From positions 143,489,917 through 143,553,916 of the forward strand of contig NC_088171.1 of the NCBI RefSeq assembly GCF_028769735.1: 64,000 bases of DNA, given 5' to 3'. Of this stretch, positions 48,901-59,985 are shown in pieces (the first letter of the stretch is position 1; each line of letters starts with the position of its first letter). The notes under the pieces are model-generated. The model ran no database searches, had not been told where the DNA came from, and worked only from the letters and a program-made list of their open reading frames with translations. The DNA comes from Zonotrichia leucophrys gambelii. Its lineage: Eukaryota; Chordata; Aves; Passeriformes; Passerellidae. The position numbers and the translations under genes were made by a program.

Positions 48901-49894
48901 TTGTGGAAGCCATATGTAAAAACCCAATAGAACTGAATATTGCAGGTCTCCTGCATGTCTTTATCTGTCTGGAAAAAATGCTTGGAGAATCTGAATTTCC
49001 TCACATTTCCATGACTTCTTGTGGACTAAGAGTGAAAATTAAAAGCAGCTCTAGGAAACTAAAAGAGAGGAAAAATGCCAGTGTGATATTTTGAGGGATC
49101 AGTCCAGTCTAAATTGGAAAGTTCCTTAATATTTGATCATTATTAAGCCCAAAGAAATAAGCTGCAATGGGTACATATGTCCAATACTGAGAATTATGTT
49201 ATACCTAGATTTAAGGTAAGAATTATGGTCCCACAACGCTTACTGGTATATTAGCATATATGAAGTAATCACTTTCCTATAAACATCACAGCCTGGCTCA
49301 TTCTGAGATCTAAGAAGCTGGTAAATAACTGCAACAAGACCATGAGGAGATTAACAGAAAGTTTTGGTTATTTGTGACTGGCTGTACACAGAGATTTTTG
49401 GTTTATTTCCTGACCAATGAAATATTTAGTTAGGGACCTAGGCTGCTAATCTTTTTTGAAGAAAGAAGCTGTTCAGCTTCCCCTGGAGCCCATACTGTGT
49501 GTGAGCTGCTGTGCGTCCCTGTTTCCAGCACACGTGTCCAACCTGAAACTCAATGCTGTAAATTGCTGCACTTAATGAGTGGCTGGTGTGTCACTGCTTC
49601 AGCATCTGCACTTCTCTGAACTCTGGGAGAGCCATTCCCAGTAGTGTCTGTCCCACATCACTCTCCCTTTAGATCACCAATTCTGAGACTTAACTGAAAG
49701 TGTGTGCTAACCATACCCCTCTAAGCTGGGTATATGAAAGGCTTTGAATGCTAACATTAAATTATCTTTAAGTTCATTTTGCATACTTAAAGGAAACAAC
49801 CTGACTATATTTCTGCTGATTATTAATTATTTTTTCTGCTAATTCACCAGTAGAGATGATGGGTTACTAATACCAGCACTGTTCTACTCTCACC
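45906..49894. other. Unique DNA, no gene seen
   Basis: Open frames of 107 (47706-48029 minus) and 103 codons (48452-48763 minus) lack domains. A 14-bp A run sits at 48722-48735. Confidence 0.5.
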
Positions 49895-50180
49895 TCGGAA
49901 ACACCGTGTTAGGATGCGTGAGAGAGAAACGTGGGACCGTGCAGCCCTTTCAACATGGCTCTGACTCTGCCATGACAAAGAAGCAGCACAAAAGCAGTGT
50001 CCCCTGCACAGGTGACAGTTCAGGACAGAGTGCTGCTTGCGTGCCTGCTGGCTGGGCCGAGCATCCCACGTACTTTCCTACACGATGCCGCGGGAAGCGG
50101 AGTGCAGCCATCAAAGTTGGCAGCCTGCATTCTCTTCATGTGGTTGCACTCACAGCTGTGACACTGTCAGTGACGTAAAG
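49895..50180. promoter_or_regulatory. Small CpG-rich pocket with a CRE-like site
   Basis: Thirteen CpGs were counted by eye in about 285 bp, including CCGCGG (50088-50093), in a region where CpG is otherwise scarce. A TGACGTAA motif (CREB/ATF half-palindrome with full TGACGT core) lies at 50171-50178. A 90-codon frame spans 49906-50178 but has no recognisable domain. It is too short for a standard CpG island. It could be an unannotated promoter or enhancer, a hypomethylated element, or the remains of a young GC-rich insertion; no terminal structure of a mobile element is seen. Confidence 0.35.
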
Positions 50181-51554
50181 GGAGAGGAAAAGGCTGCTTT
50201 TTCAGCAAGGTACAAACACAGAGATATTATCCGTCCACTGATTTTAATCTCATTGCAAATACTCACATATAACTAGATCCAAGCCGCTGATAGGGTCCCT
50301 CCTTCTCTCTCCCTGCTATCAGGTTTCTTACCCTTCTCAGGAATGGATATCACTGTATAACATATACATATATGTATCAGTGTGTATCACTGCTCCATAT
50401 TCGTCTGCATTTCATGCTGCATGTTTATACCTGGAGAAAAAATTACAGAGCCTCAAAATCCAGCTGGCGCCTTACACCACCTTAAAGCACAATGATAGCA
50501 ACTGGAAGCCCTAATTTTGGAGGGAAAAAAGGTTCTGGTCTTATCCAGCTAAATGTAGAGAAAAAAGTATGTCAACAGTAGTCTATCTTGACTTTCTCAG
50601 ACTAAAATAGTACTGAAACTGCTTTCCAATTAAGAAATGTCTTTTTTTTTAGCAAGAAAGGATTTTTCCTCTTACAGTATATTTTTTTTGGACATGCTGG
50701 ACTTCCTTAATTATAAACAGAATGATACCACAGACACCAAAATATTTCAGTCAGATAAGAGATTGAAACAATTCTTTTGAGTTTCCTGGCCAATATTCTA
50801 CACATTTCTTCACCTCCTTGTTCTTTTATATATTCTTCTAAGACATATTATGTGTCCCAAAACTTGCATACTTCACCACAAAGACTGTCTCCATTTCATC
50901 CTTCACACTTATTAACAAAAAGACCATGGTTCATTAGAGCACAGGCCACTGACCAAGACAGTTAACTTACTAAGGAAAGTATTCCAGGATCTACAAGAAA
51001 AAATGCCACTCACAGTCAGAACACTTCAGTTTTGACTTCTTTGTTAAAATTATGAGCTCTCCTGAGAGAGATTGGCATATTTTACAGTCTTTGAAACTGT
51101 GTTGCATGCTTGTGCCACTACCTCATCCCTTTCTGAGTGTGGAAGACTGGCTCTTCTCTGGATTTCTCTATGCAGTTATTGTTTCATTATTTTCATTTTC
51201 GCTGAAAATTTCCAGAGACCAATAGCACACAGATAACACTGATGATTCATTTTCTCACCATCCCTAGTCAGCAGTGTTGTGGCTGTGACAGGTATTTTTC
51301 CTTTTGTTTTCTGGTAAGGGTCCCTGATATGTAGCCCTGGAAAGTGTGAGTTTTACACAAATTTGGTTTTACTATTTATCCACGACAAATTATATCAACG
51401 GAATCCTCTCTGTTGCATTCAATGGCTTTTGGGGCACTCCTTTCATAAAACTGTTTACTCTGAGCAGAGAAAATCCCAAGCAAAGGTGTCTCCTCCTTCT
51501 ACTAAATCAGCAGCTTTTAGACTCAGCTGGGTAATCCCCCTTTGTCACATCAGA
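50181..51554. other. Unique DNA, no gene seen
   Basis: Nothing recognised besides a short AT palindrome at 50364-50377. Confidence 0.5.
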
Positions 51555-51568
51555 ATGCAAATGCAAAT
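51555..51568 (+). promoter_or_regulatory. Two overlapping POU octamer motifs
   Basis: ATGCAAATGCAAAT contains two perfect octamers (ATGCAAAT) sharing two bases. Octamers bind POU-domain factors such as Oct1 and Oct4. Two copies in one 14-mer are uncommon by chance in a given place, but in 64 kb of AT-rich DNA not impossible. Confidence 0.3.
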
Positions 51569-52539
51569 GATGTGCTGTGTCTGCCCAAACTCACTCCCTC
51601 TGCTCACCCAGCAGAACAGAACAGCCTTGGCTGTTTCCTGGGTTCTGCTGTGGCAGCTCTGGCTCCAGGCACGGGCTAGCCTCAGTCCTAACCCAGGAGT
51701 GGTCCCTAGCACAAAGAGATCCAGACAAATATACACTGATCTCTGAGTTACCTGTGGAAAACTAGACATCATCAATCCACTATTCCTATTTTTATTCTTT
51801 TCTTAAAATTGAAATGAATAATGAATACTATCTTTCCATAACATCATTCACACAGATCGCTCCATGCTTTTCATTTCTACATTATTACTTGAAGTAGTGT
51901 TGTATTTTAACAAGTCTTAATGTATAATTAAGTCATATGTATAATTATTATTTTAAAAGTTGGCATTGTTCTCACTTTTCTCTTGCTTATCTCTGAAAGG
52001 CAGACTGAATGCATATGGTGTCTCTCATGAACCCAAACCAAAGGAATGTGTGAGCTGCAACTGCCTAGAACTCACAATGAGAGGTTACCACCTTGGCATC
52101 CACATCCAGAGAACTTTGACAGCCCAGAGTCCAAATTAGGAAAGGGACTTGCAACCCCTGAGTTCAGGGGTGGTTCACCACAGGTTTCTCAACTCAGGTG
52201 CGATTTTGCACAAAATTCTTAGGGCCTGTTGTCTGTGGTACTTATTTTTCTCTCTCCCACAGGAAGAATGTGGGTTTTGGTCCTTCTTTAGGGGAGATTT
52301 GCTTTGGTTTTCCTGCAAAGAAAATTAATGCAACTTTCCTCACTACTTAGAAAAATCCAAATATTAAGGGTCATCTTTGTAAACTGTCTGAAAAATGTCA
52401 CTATTCTGTGATCATCTGGCAGTTGAAGCACTATCCATTTTCACTGCACATGCCCAGGATAACCAGACCTCTGACCTTCACACACAAAGAAGAGTTTTTC
52501 AGAGTCCTGTGAAGGTGAGTGAATGATGGCAGAGCAGAG
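51569..52539. other. Unique DNA, no gene seen
   Basis: Nothing recognised. Confidence 0.5.
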
Positions 52540-52600
52540 GAAAATGTGAGCGTTGTGTGGGGAAACTGAGGCACTGAAAACTTATGCAGGGGTGCAGTGA
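52540..52600 (-). mobile_element. Ancient MIR-like SINE fragment
   Basis: The plus-strand text GGGGAAACTGAGGCACTG (52559-52576) is the reverse complement of the most conserved MIR segment (the 'cagtgcctcagtttcccc' block). Flanks are diverged. Confidence 0.5.
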
Positions 52601-54390
52601 CAGCACCATGAATGTATTTTTCACTGAGTTGTTCCTTTTATGAATTTCAATTATGAGATTACCTTGTAATCTTCTGAAGATGGTATTTTTCTCTTTCTTC
52701 TAAATTCTTGTGTTTTCAACATAAAAGCAAGTATTATTCCAAGAAGCAGCTAATTTAATTTTAATGATTCTTACCCACTTTTGTCAAACAGAAAGTGTAA
52801 ATTGCGGTATCTCTTTTTTCTTTTTAATTTAAAATACTAGATTTACAGCTTCCAGTGACATTTATTGCTTTAAAAATTATCTTTTCACTACAACTTTCAA
52901 TGATGGACTTTTGTGGAGAAAAAAAGTTGTTTTCAGGCAAAGACCAGTGTTTTGGGTATCAAAATTGTGTTTTAATATTCACTTGACCTATTATTTTTGG
53001 GGTTTTTTTTTTCTGCTATTGTCTTCAACATTACTCATTTAATGAGTGAACCCAAATGGTCTTGGGGACATGCAGGTAAGCTTATCAGCAGCCTGACTTG
53101 TGATATATCCAATATAATCACAATATAATCCTTGTGATTATTCAGCACTGAATTCAAACACTGATCTGTGTAGTAGCCAGCACCGAGGACGACTGATCAT
53201 CTTTCTAATAGCCTTAAAAAGTAAACCAAAAGAGAATCAGAGATGTTCATAAAATGATCACAAATCAAGAAGAGAGTGAAGTATCTATGAAGAGCCTCTC
53301 CCAAGTATTCTGTGAGAACAAGAGAGTACAAAGCTCTGTTCAGACTGAAAGCAGCTATATCACCTTTGGAGCAAGCAAATGGGTTTGCAACAGAAGATCT
53401 GAGGCTAGACTTCTGTAACTATGTAAAGCACATAATCTCACATGTTTTGGTTTCCCCCACTTCAGGTGGAAAATGATAAATAACTTTTCCCTTGCTGAAG
53501 CATTTTGAAATGGATGTAAATGAGGCCTTAACAACCTCCTATTGTCAGGAAAAAGAGATGAGGATCCCTGCCAGAGCTCCCATCTGCTGTCATCAGCACA
53601 CAAAGGTGTTCTCCCAGGCAAACGATCTGGCTGAGAAGTGCTCATCCTCTCAGTTTTCTCTGTGTGCAGTAGAATTTGAGCTAAGCATAGGAAGCTGTGA
53701 TGATTACAAAACGCTTTCCTTGAAAATGTATTTTGATCTGTGGCCTCCAAATTGCATCAACCTACTTCTCTTCTGAGAAGAACTTTCTCAGTTCTTAGAA
53801 ACAGCCAGCATTCTGTGTGCTGCTTCAGCACTTATGTTCTCATGGAGGCACAGGCAGGAGGAACTAGAAATGCTCCAGTTAAAGGTCAGAAGTTTTCTAG
53901 ATTTTTGTTTTACATGTGAGAGATCTGTATTAGTGATTTTATTCCCTTCGCTCTGACCCATTTTTGTCTAGTCAGCTCAAGGAACAGATGTGGGCTTTCA
54001 TCCAACAGTGTGTAACACGATAAATATGTGTGCTGTGCTTTAATGCCTCATGTGGTGTTCTCTGGAAATAGACTTGAACAATCACAACTATACTTGGCAT
54101 TTGGAGGAATCAGCTGGGCATTCTGGGGTTCACAAAGTTCAAATAGGAGAGCTACAAGAATAAAGGGGTTTTTTTGCAGCAGAGTTGGCTTGCTCCAGGC
54201 TTACTTTTGCTTACATATCTGAAATCCTGTCAGGAATCCCTCTGCTGTTCCTCACAGTTATTAGACAAAACCAGGGAATCCTGTGGAGAGAGACCTCATA
54301 GATTAAGCATGCTTATCCACTTTTCTAGGAAGCAGGATATTTCTGGAACCCAAATGCCAATTTATACCTTGGAGTCTTGTAGAACAATAC

Positions 54391-54409
54391 AAAAAAAAGG
54401 GGGGGGGGG
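54391..54409. repeat. A8G11 homopurine junction
   Basis: Eight A followed directly by eleven G. A G run of this length is rare in AT-rich avian DNA and prone to slippage and sequencing error. Confidence 0.92.
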
Positions 54410-56144
54410 AAGCTTTATTTAAACTGAATTCACGGCAACTTCTACGTTTGGATTTCCGATCCCAGGGAAATGAGCATGGCAGGGGCTGGCTGTGATAATG
54501 ATGCTGAACTAGTGGAACTGACCTGGCCATACACCTAAGAGGTGAATCATGCTGCATCACAAACTTATTTTTAATATAGGGAAATAGTGCATCTCAAGCT
54601 TTTATATATCACACCAACCTTTCACGTGGAGTTTTTGGACACATTCCCCTGCCCACAAGGACCTGGCTGTGGACTTGACGGACATAACACAGGATGTAGC
54701 ACCTGGCCATGCTACTATTTGTTGGATGCATTTCATGCTTATCTGAAAAAATTCTGCAAATGACTCACTGTTTCTCTTTTTCCTTTAAGAAATTAGACAT
54801 AATACAAGTTCTCAGTAAAGAATTTTTGTATTATCCATATCCTGTGTTGACATCCAGGCTCCCTTGTACTTTATGTCTAATTTCAGTAACCAACAGCTTA
54901 GGAAATTGGGCACTTTCTTCTTTAACTCGTTGTTTCCTAAGCTGCATTAATTTAGTTGTCAGCATGTGCATGAAAGTAGCCCAGGTAGCTTCCTACTACT
55001 TAAGCACAGCTGAAATCCAAATAGGAAGTGGACTTATCATCAAGGCATTTGACTTGGCCTCAAAGTAGCTGGCCTAAACTCATCTTTGTCTACAAAAACA
55101 ACATTTTGCTGAGTACATGCAGCTGCAGGATATCAGCTACCTGTAAATATGTGCAGCTTAAACAGGAGCAGCCCTCAGACATCAGACTCATCAGCTAAAC
55201 CAGGCTGTCCAGGCTGTCAGTTCTAGACCTAGATTTAATCAACTTGTGTTAACATCCTACATGTAGCATGTAGACCTTCCTTAGTTTGTACTTTTAGACA
55301 TGTTGGCAAGCGTTCTTTAATATATATGAAATGTTTGGTTGAGATAAATGTCATCTGTCTTTGACTGGAAAAGCTGGCCTGTTTTCCAGAGGTGCTGGTC
55401 ATCAGGAGTGAAATTTAGTCACTGCTGAAAATCAAGACTTGTTAAGTGACTTGTGGCATGTGGAGTGGGGAAGGATTTTCAGATGTTCAAGTTAATTTAC
55501 TCCATGGCAATTACCTGCCATTACTACTCCTAAAATTCCCTTTATTCCCCTTCTTACATAAATACATGTATTTATCATGAAGCCCTGTATTTCCAGAGAA
55601 TATGTTTTGGATCTGATACACACTCTGGAAAAAACTGCAAGTTCAAACAGTCTAAAGAATGACTGCTGGTCGAACTCTGTAGGCCAGATTTCTTTTCCAC
55701 TAGAAGTTAATTTTCATATTGCTTCTACTGCCCTGCTGGTGTTTGCCATTAGGGAGAGAGCAAGACTTCTGACCCAGCCTGGCCATTTCTATGTTGCTTT
55801 TCTTAGCACTGTATTCTAATACTATCTCTGGGTTATTCAATTAATCAGTTACAGAGGATATGGACATTCAATTGCCTTAAAAAGAGGAAGATTATGTCAT
55901 TGATTGTTTTAAGATGGAATCATCTGAAAAATGCATAAGTAGTGAGAATTTCTTCCCCATAAGCTATTGCTTATTATTGCTTAGGACCTGAAGAGCTAGA
56001 CTACAAGTTACTATGAATGTAGAATGAATTCATTATCCAGATGTTACATCAGCTCTGAACTCAAAGAATGTTATCTCAGCTGGAGTAATACAGAATTTTA
56101 CTTATTGAAATAACTAAAGCTTATGAACACTGTAGAAGGCTTAC

Positions 56145-56159
56145 AAAAAAAAAAAAAAA
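56145..56159. repeat. Poly(A) run, 15 bp
   Basis: Uninterrupted A15 followed by GG. Confidence 0.9.
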
Positions 56160-56679
56160 GGCAAGCAATTAGTTACCTGAGTTACACACTCTTCAAGCAG
56201 GAAAAGAAAAACAGTTGATTAACATGAGAAAATTGCTATTTTTGGTAAGTCTAACCGACTGATGTGAGCATGTTATTTTAAAAAAGTGCTTATTGGAAAA
56301 TGACAGAATGAAGCACATCAAATTTTTGATCCCAAGTAAACATTTGATTTATAAAATTAAAATATTTTTTAATTTATATAATGGCTGTTATATTTATATA
56401 CATTTATGTGTGCAAATATATGTTTATATAGCTGTGTAAGCTACAGTTACCTTTCTATAAAAATGAAAAGAAGTTTTTAAATTTGAGAAACCATCTTGTT
56501 TTGAGTGCTTTAGACCATATAAGCTTATTACACATATGTAACAACAAAATTGCCCTTCTTCCAAACCATTTCAGTCACCTATTTCTGGACCAAAATTCCT
56601 TGCAGCTGGGAGATCAGTAAAATAAAAAAGTCACTGGACATGATGGATTAAATGGATTTCCTCAGTATACTCAGACAAA

Positions 56680-57278
56680 GCACTTCTCAGAGCCAGCAGA
56701 AGGCCAGTGGCATCCTGGAGTGCATCAGGAGAGCATTGCCTGCAGGTCAGAGAGGGGATCCTGCCCCTCTGCTCAGCCCTGGCAAGGCCTCACCTGGAGT
56801 GATCTGTGCAGTTCTGGGCTCCTCAGTACAAGGCAGACACACCTGGAGTGAGTCCAATGAAGGAAATAAGATGGTTAAGGGACTGAAGAATCTCTCTTAT
56901 GAGGAAAGGCTGGGGGAGCTGGGCCTGCTCAGCCTCAGAAAGAGAAAACTGAGAGGGGACCTCATCAACGTCTTTCAGTGTCTGTAGGGAGGATGTCAGA
57001 GGACAAACCAGGCTCTGGTCAGAGGTGCCCAGCAAGAGGACAAGAGGCAATGGGCAGAAACTGATGCACAGGAAGTTCCACCTGAAAATGAGGAAGAATT
57101 TCTTTACTGTGCAGTGACCAAGCACTGGCACAGGTTGCCCAGAGGGGGTGTGAAGTCTCCTCACTGGAGGTATTCAAGGAATGTCTGTACCATGTGCTAT
57201 GGGATGACCCTGCTTGAGCTGGACCAGACAATCCACTGTGATCTCTTACAGCCTGACCCATTCTGTGATCCTGTGAGA
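56680..57278 (+). mobile_element. CR1 LINE 3' end, 0.6 kb
   Basis: Plus-strand CR1 3' region. Landmarks in order: 'gagccagcagaaggccagtg', 'gcaaggcctcacctggagt', 'gaggaaaggctgggggagct', 'gacaagaggcaatgggcaga', 'aggaagttccacctgaaaat', 'caggttgcccagag', and a terminal ATTCTGTGATCCTGTG (about 57260-57275). Length and order fit a 5'-truncated copy with an intact 3' end. The 111-codon frame at 56652-56987 lies in this segment and is not a protein. It belongs to a different CR1 subfamily from the copy at 63.3 kb, judged by the differing 3' UTR. Confidence 0.92.
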
Positions 57279-58447
57279 ACTGGTTTTTGACAAATGCTCT
57301 GAAAACTTTTCAGCTTCCTGAGGACTTAGTGCATGTCAGAAAGGTTTTCAGGTCACAATTCTGCTCTGTGGGGACACATCTGCTCCCTGTCAAAACACTT
57401 CTCTTGCTCCCTTTGGGTATACCCTCTGTTACCCTAAAGAGGTGCCAAGGATGTAAATAGTCATGAATATGCACTATTGCTCCAATGGACAGGTTCACCT
57501 CTATATAACATATTTTCATAGATGTTAAATCAACATCATAATTACCCTATAAGATGTAATTTTAAAATCTGTTTTGTGGATCAGAGGAAAGACAGCAGAA
57601 GTTATCTGGTTTTTGAGATTCTCAAGTAGACGAAGAGATAACAACACATCCCTGCAACAAGAGCTCCGGTCTGTTTCTTTAACTACAAGTGCAGAAAAGT
57701 CCCATGATATTTTATCTGCTTTAACATATAGTCTTGAAAGTTATTAGTCTAACTTATATTTGACTTCATTTCTATCACCTTAAAATACTGATGCAATGCC
57801 CACCAGTAATATCTAAACATCTAAACAGGTTACTATTATTCAGCTGGGTGTCATTTCTGCTGATACAGATTTAGGAGAGATATCAATGAATATTCCCTCT
57901 AAGTCAAATGCAATTACAGCCATAGATGTGGAGAATTTTTTTTTAACTTGGAGCCATATGTATGTATGCAAAATGTATATGAAATACTGCAGGATGTTAA
58001 CAATATGTTTGAACCAAATGAAATAAGAATCTGGACTTGGTTATACATGAGGAACCCTCTTTTCTTGGGAAATGGTGTTTTCAGCAAGATTGTAAACAGA
58101 GAAGAGACATCACATGGTTTGCATTATTTCTCCTACAAGCTTTCTCTTTCAAAATGAAGTACTTTAGGATTTTTTGTATTTGACTTATTGTGGTGGAGAA
58201 ATAAGTATAAATTGTTGAAACATTTGTGCTCATAATTAGACCAAACTGAGTCTGATCAAATAGAAGTTTAGGAATTCCAGTTATGCTTCAAATCTCCTGT
58301 GGAAGATGAAGAAGAAAGAAATGAATCCACTATACCCATCAAGATTTTCACAAATGACTGAAGAAAAAAGAATGATCCTGTTGTTAACATACTCAATTCA
58401 GGTCTTGATCCAATTTCTTCCCTGGTTTGAATGATCTGGTGTTTTAT
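57279..58447. other. Unique DNA, no gene seen
   Basis: Nothing recognised. Confidence 0.5.
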
Positions 58448-58512
58448 ATGAATTTAATTTCTCTATGCCTCAGTTTCCCATTATTAAAGCAGTGATTAAA
58501 CCCTTTCCTTTC
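58448..58512 (+). mobile_element. Ancient MIR-like SINE fragment
   Basis: The text 'aatttaatttctctatgcct' followed by 'cagtttccca' and an A-rich stretch reproduces the conserved MIR core in the plus orientation. Only about 65 bp can be placed. Confidence 0.55.
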
Positions 58513-59904
58513 CCATTTTCTGCATAAGTTACAAACTTTTCCAAGCCAGAATCCATCCAGAATGTGTTCATACAAAGGAAGCTTATCATACTTGGTTTCT
58601 AAAAACTGATGATATTCCTATACGAGCACAGAGATCACTGGCAATAGGTGTGCTTCCATCTACTGCCACATTCTCACTCCTTTACATGGAGACTAAAGTC
58701 TGAACTCAGAAAAATACAGGTGCCAAAATCCCAAACTGCAACACAGTGCAATGCTTGAAGGGGTACCTAAAGCCTGCAAGTAGGTGAGTTACTAGCAACC
58801 AATTGAAGAAAATAGATATGGGGACTAATGAGAAATGGAAACAAGCCTCTGGTATTTAACCATGTCTGTAATAAATCTAAGTCTATAAAGTACCAGGGCA
58901 TGCTTAATGTTTTGCTCTGGCTGACATCAGTACCTCCTCCTTGAGTAAGTTGGATATTTTGAATATGCTATACAAAGGTACATGCTGTCCCTGATTCTGC
59001 TGCAAAAACTTAGCACCAAAGTAGGGTATTGCAATATGTAGACTTGGCACAACTTTCTCTGAGTAAAGGGAAAAGATTTTTAGTGAGGGAAGACTTGTCA
59101 AGCCTTGAAGGCTGCTAATGTCTTTACTGCTTGAATGCAATGAAACCAGAATGTGCTATCATCCAGGCCACTGATTAAGGTAACTGAAATATAACATCAA
59201 AACTAAAACTGTGTAACTAATGGACTTGAATTGGGAGTAAAACTCTAACTAAGTAACATATGGTGGGATATCATCTTGCTACAGGCCCATGCTTGAAGAA
59301 TCGTAGTCACCACTGAAGAACTTTTCACATATGAAGGAAAGATGTGAATAGGAGGCTAATTGTGTGTGAGAATGTGTGAATGATTGCTTCTGACCAGTAG
59401 TTTGCCAGTGCATTAGAAAGGATGGATTTTTAATGATCAGATTGATATTGTTAGGGTTATGGATAGGTTAGACTTGCATTTGGCAAGAGTTGCACTGGCT
59501 GACCCTCTTTTCTCTTGCAGAAAGTGTTTGAAGGTCTCACTCTTCCTTCACAATTTGTCTTAACCAGCATTTTAAGACAAAGTTCTAAAAGGAAGAAAAA
59601 TCTAATGCACTTTCCAATCAGTATAAAGATGATTTTGTCTTTAAAGATATCTAATTTCTGCAGCAAGGGAGGGGATTGTTTTGCACCATATGGTAGCTGT
59701 CCTGTGATGTCACAGTGATTAATGACAGGATCAGTTGGACGCTCCAGTGGCGTAACAAATGACCTGGGTTTCCTGTAATGGCAATAGTTACACGCTCGTA
59801 CAGGAGCCTGCAATTAACTGAGCCCTACTCATAGCTCCCCATGGGGTTAAGCATAACTACAGAATGAATGTGGAGACTACCACCAGCTTCATGAGGATGT
59901 GGGT
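58513..59904. other. Unique DNA, no gene seen
   Basis: A 118-codon minus-strand frame (59457-59813) has no recognisable domain. Confidence 0.5.
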
Positions 59905-59985
59905 CAAGCATTCTGTGACTTCTGGCAGATCCCTTAGACTGTGGATATCTGTTTCCCATCTGTAAAACTGATCTTATAATTAGCT
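59905..59985 (+). mobile_element. Ancient MIR-like SINE fragment
   Basis: 'tctgtttcccatctgtaaaa' (59948-59967) matches the MIR 'cagtttcctcatctgtaaaa' block, preceded by 'ttctgtgacttctggcagat', which fits the 'gtgaccttgggcaagt' segment. Diverged but in the right order. Confidence 0.55.

Larger units (their letters stand above)
52601..56679. other. Unique DNA with homopolymer runs, no gene seen
   Basis: Open frames of 131 (53355-53750 minus) and 119 codons (54709-55068 plus) have no recognisable domain. Contains the A8G11 tract at 54391 and an A15 run at 56145-56159. Confidence 0.5.

Noticed and set aside
51363..51746. 127-codon plus-strand frame
   Set aside because: Composition is chance-like and three other frames overlap it; no domain.
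53355..53750. 131-codon minus-strand frame
   Set aside because: No recognised domain, no conserved motif, overlaps another frame on the opposite strand.
56652..56987. 111-codon plus-strand open frame and overlapping 113-codon minus frame
   Set aside because: Both overlap the CR1 3' end and match its nucleotide landmarks, not a host protein.
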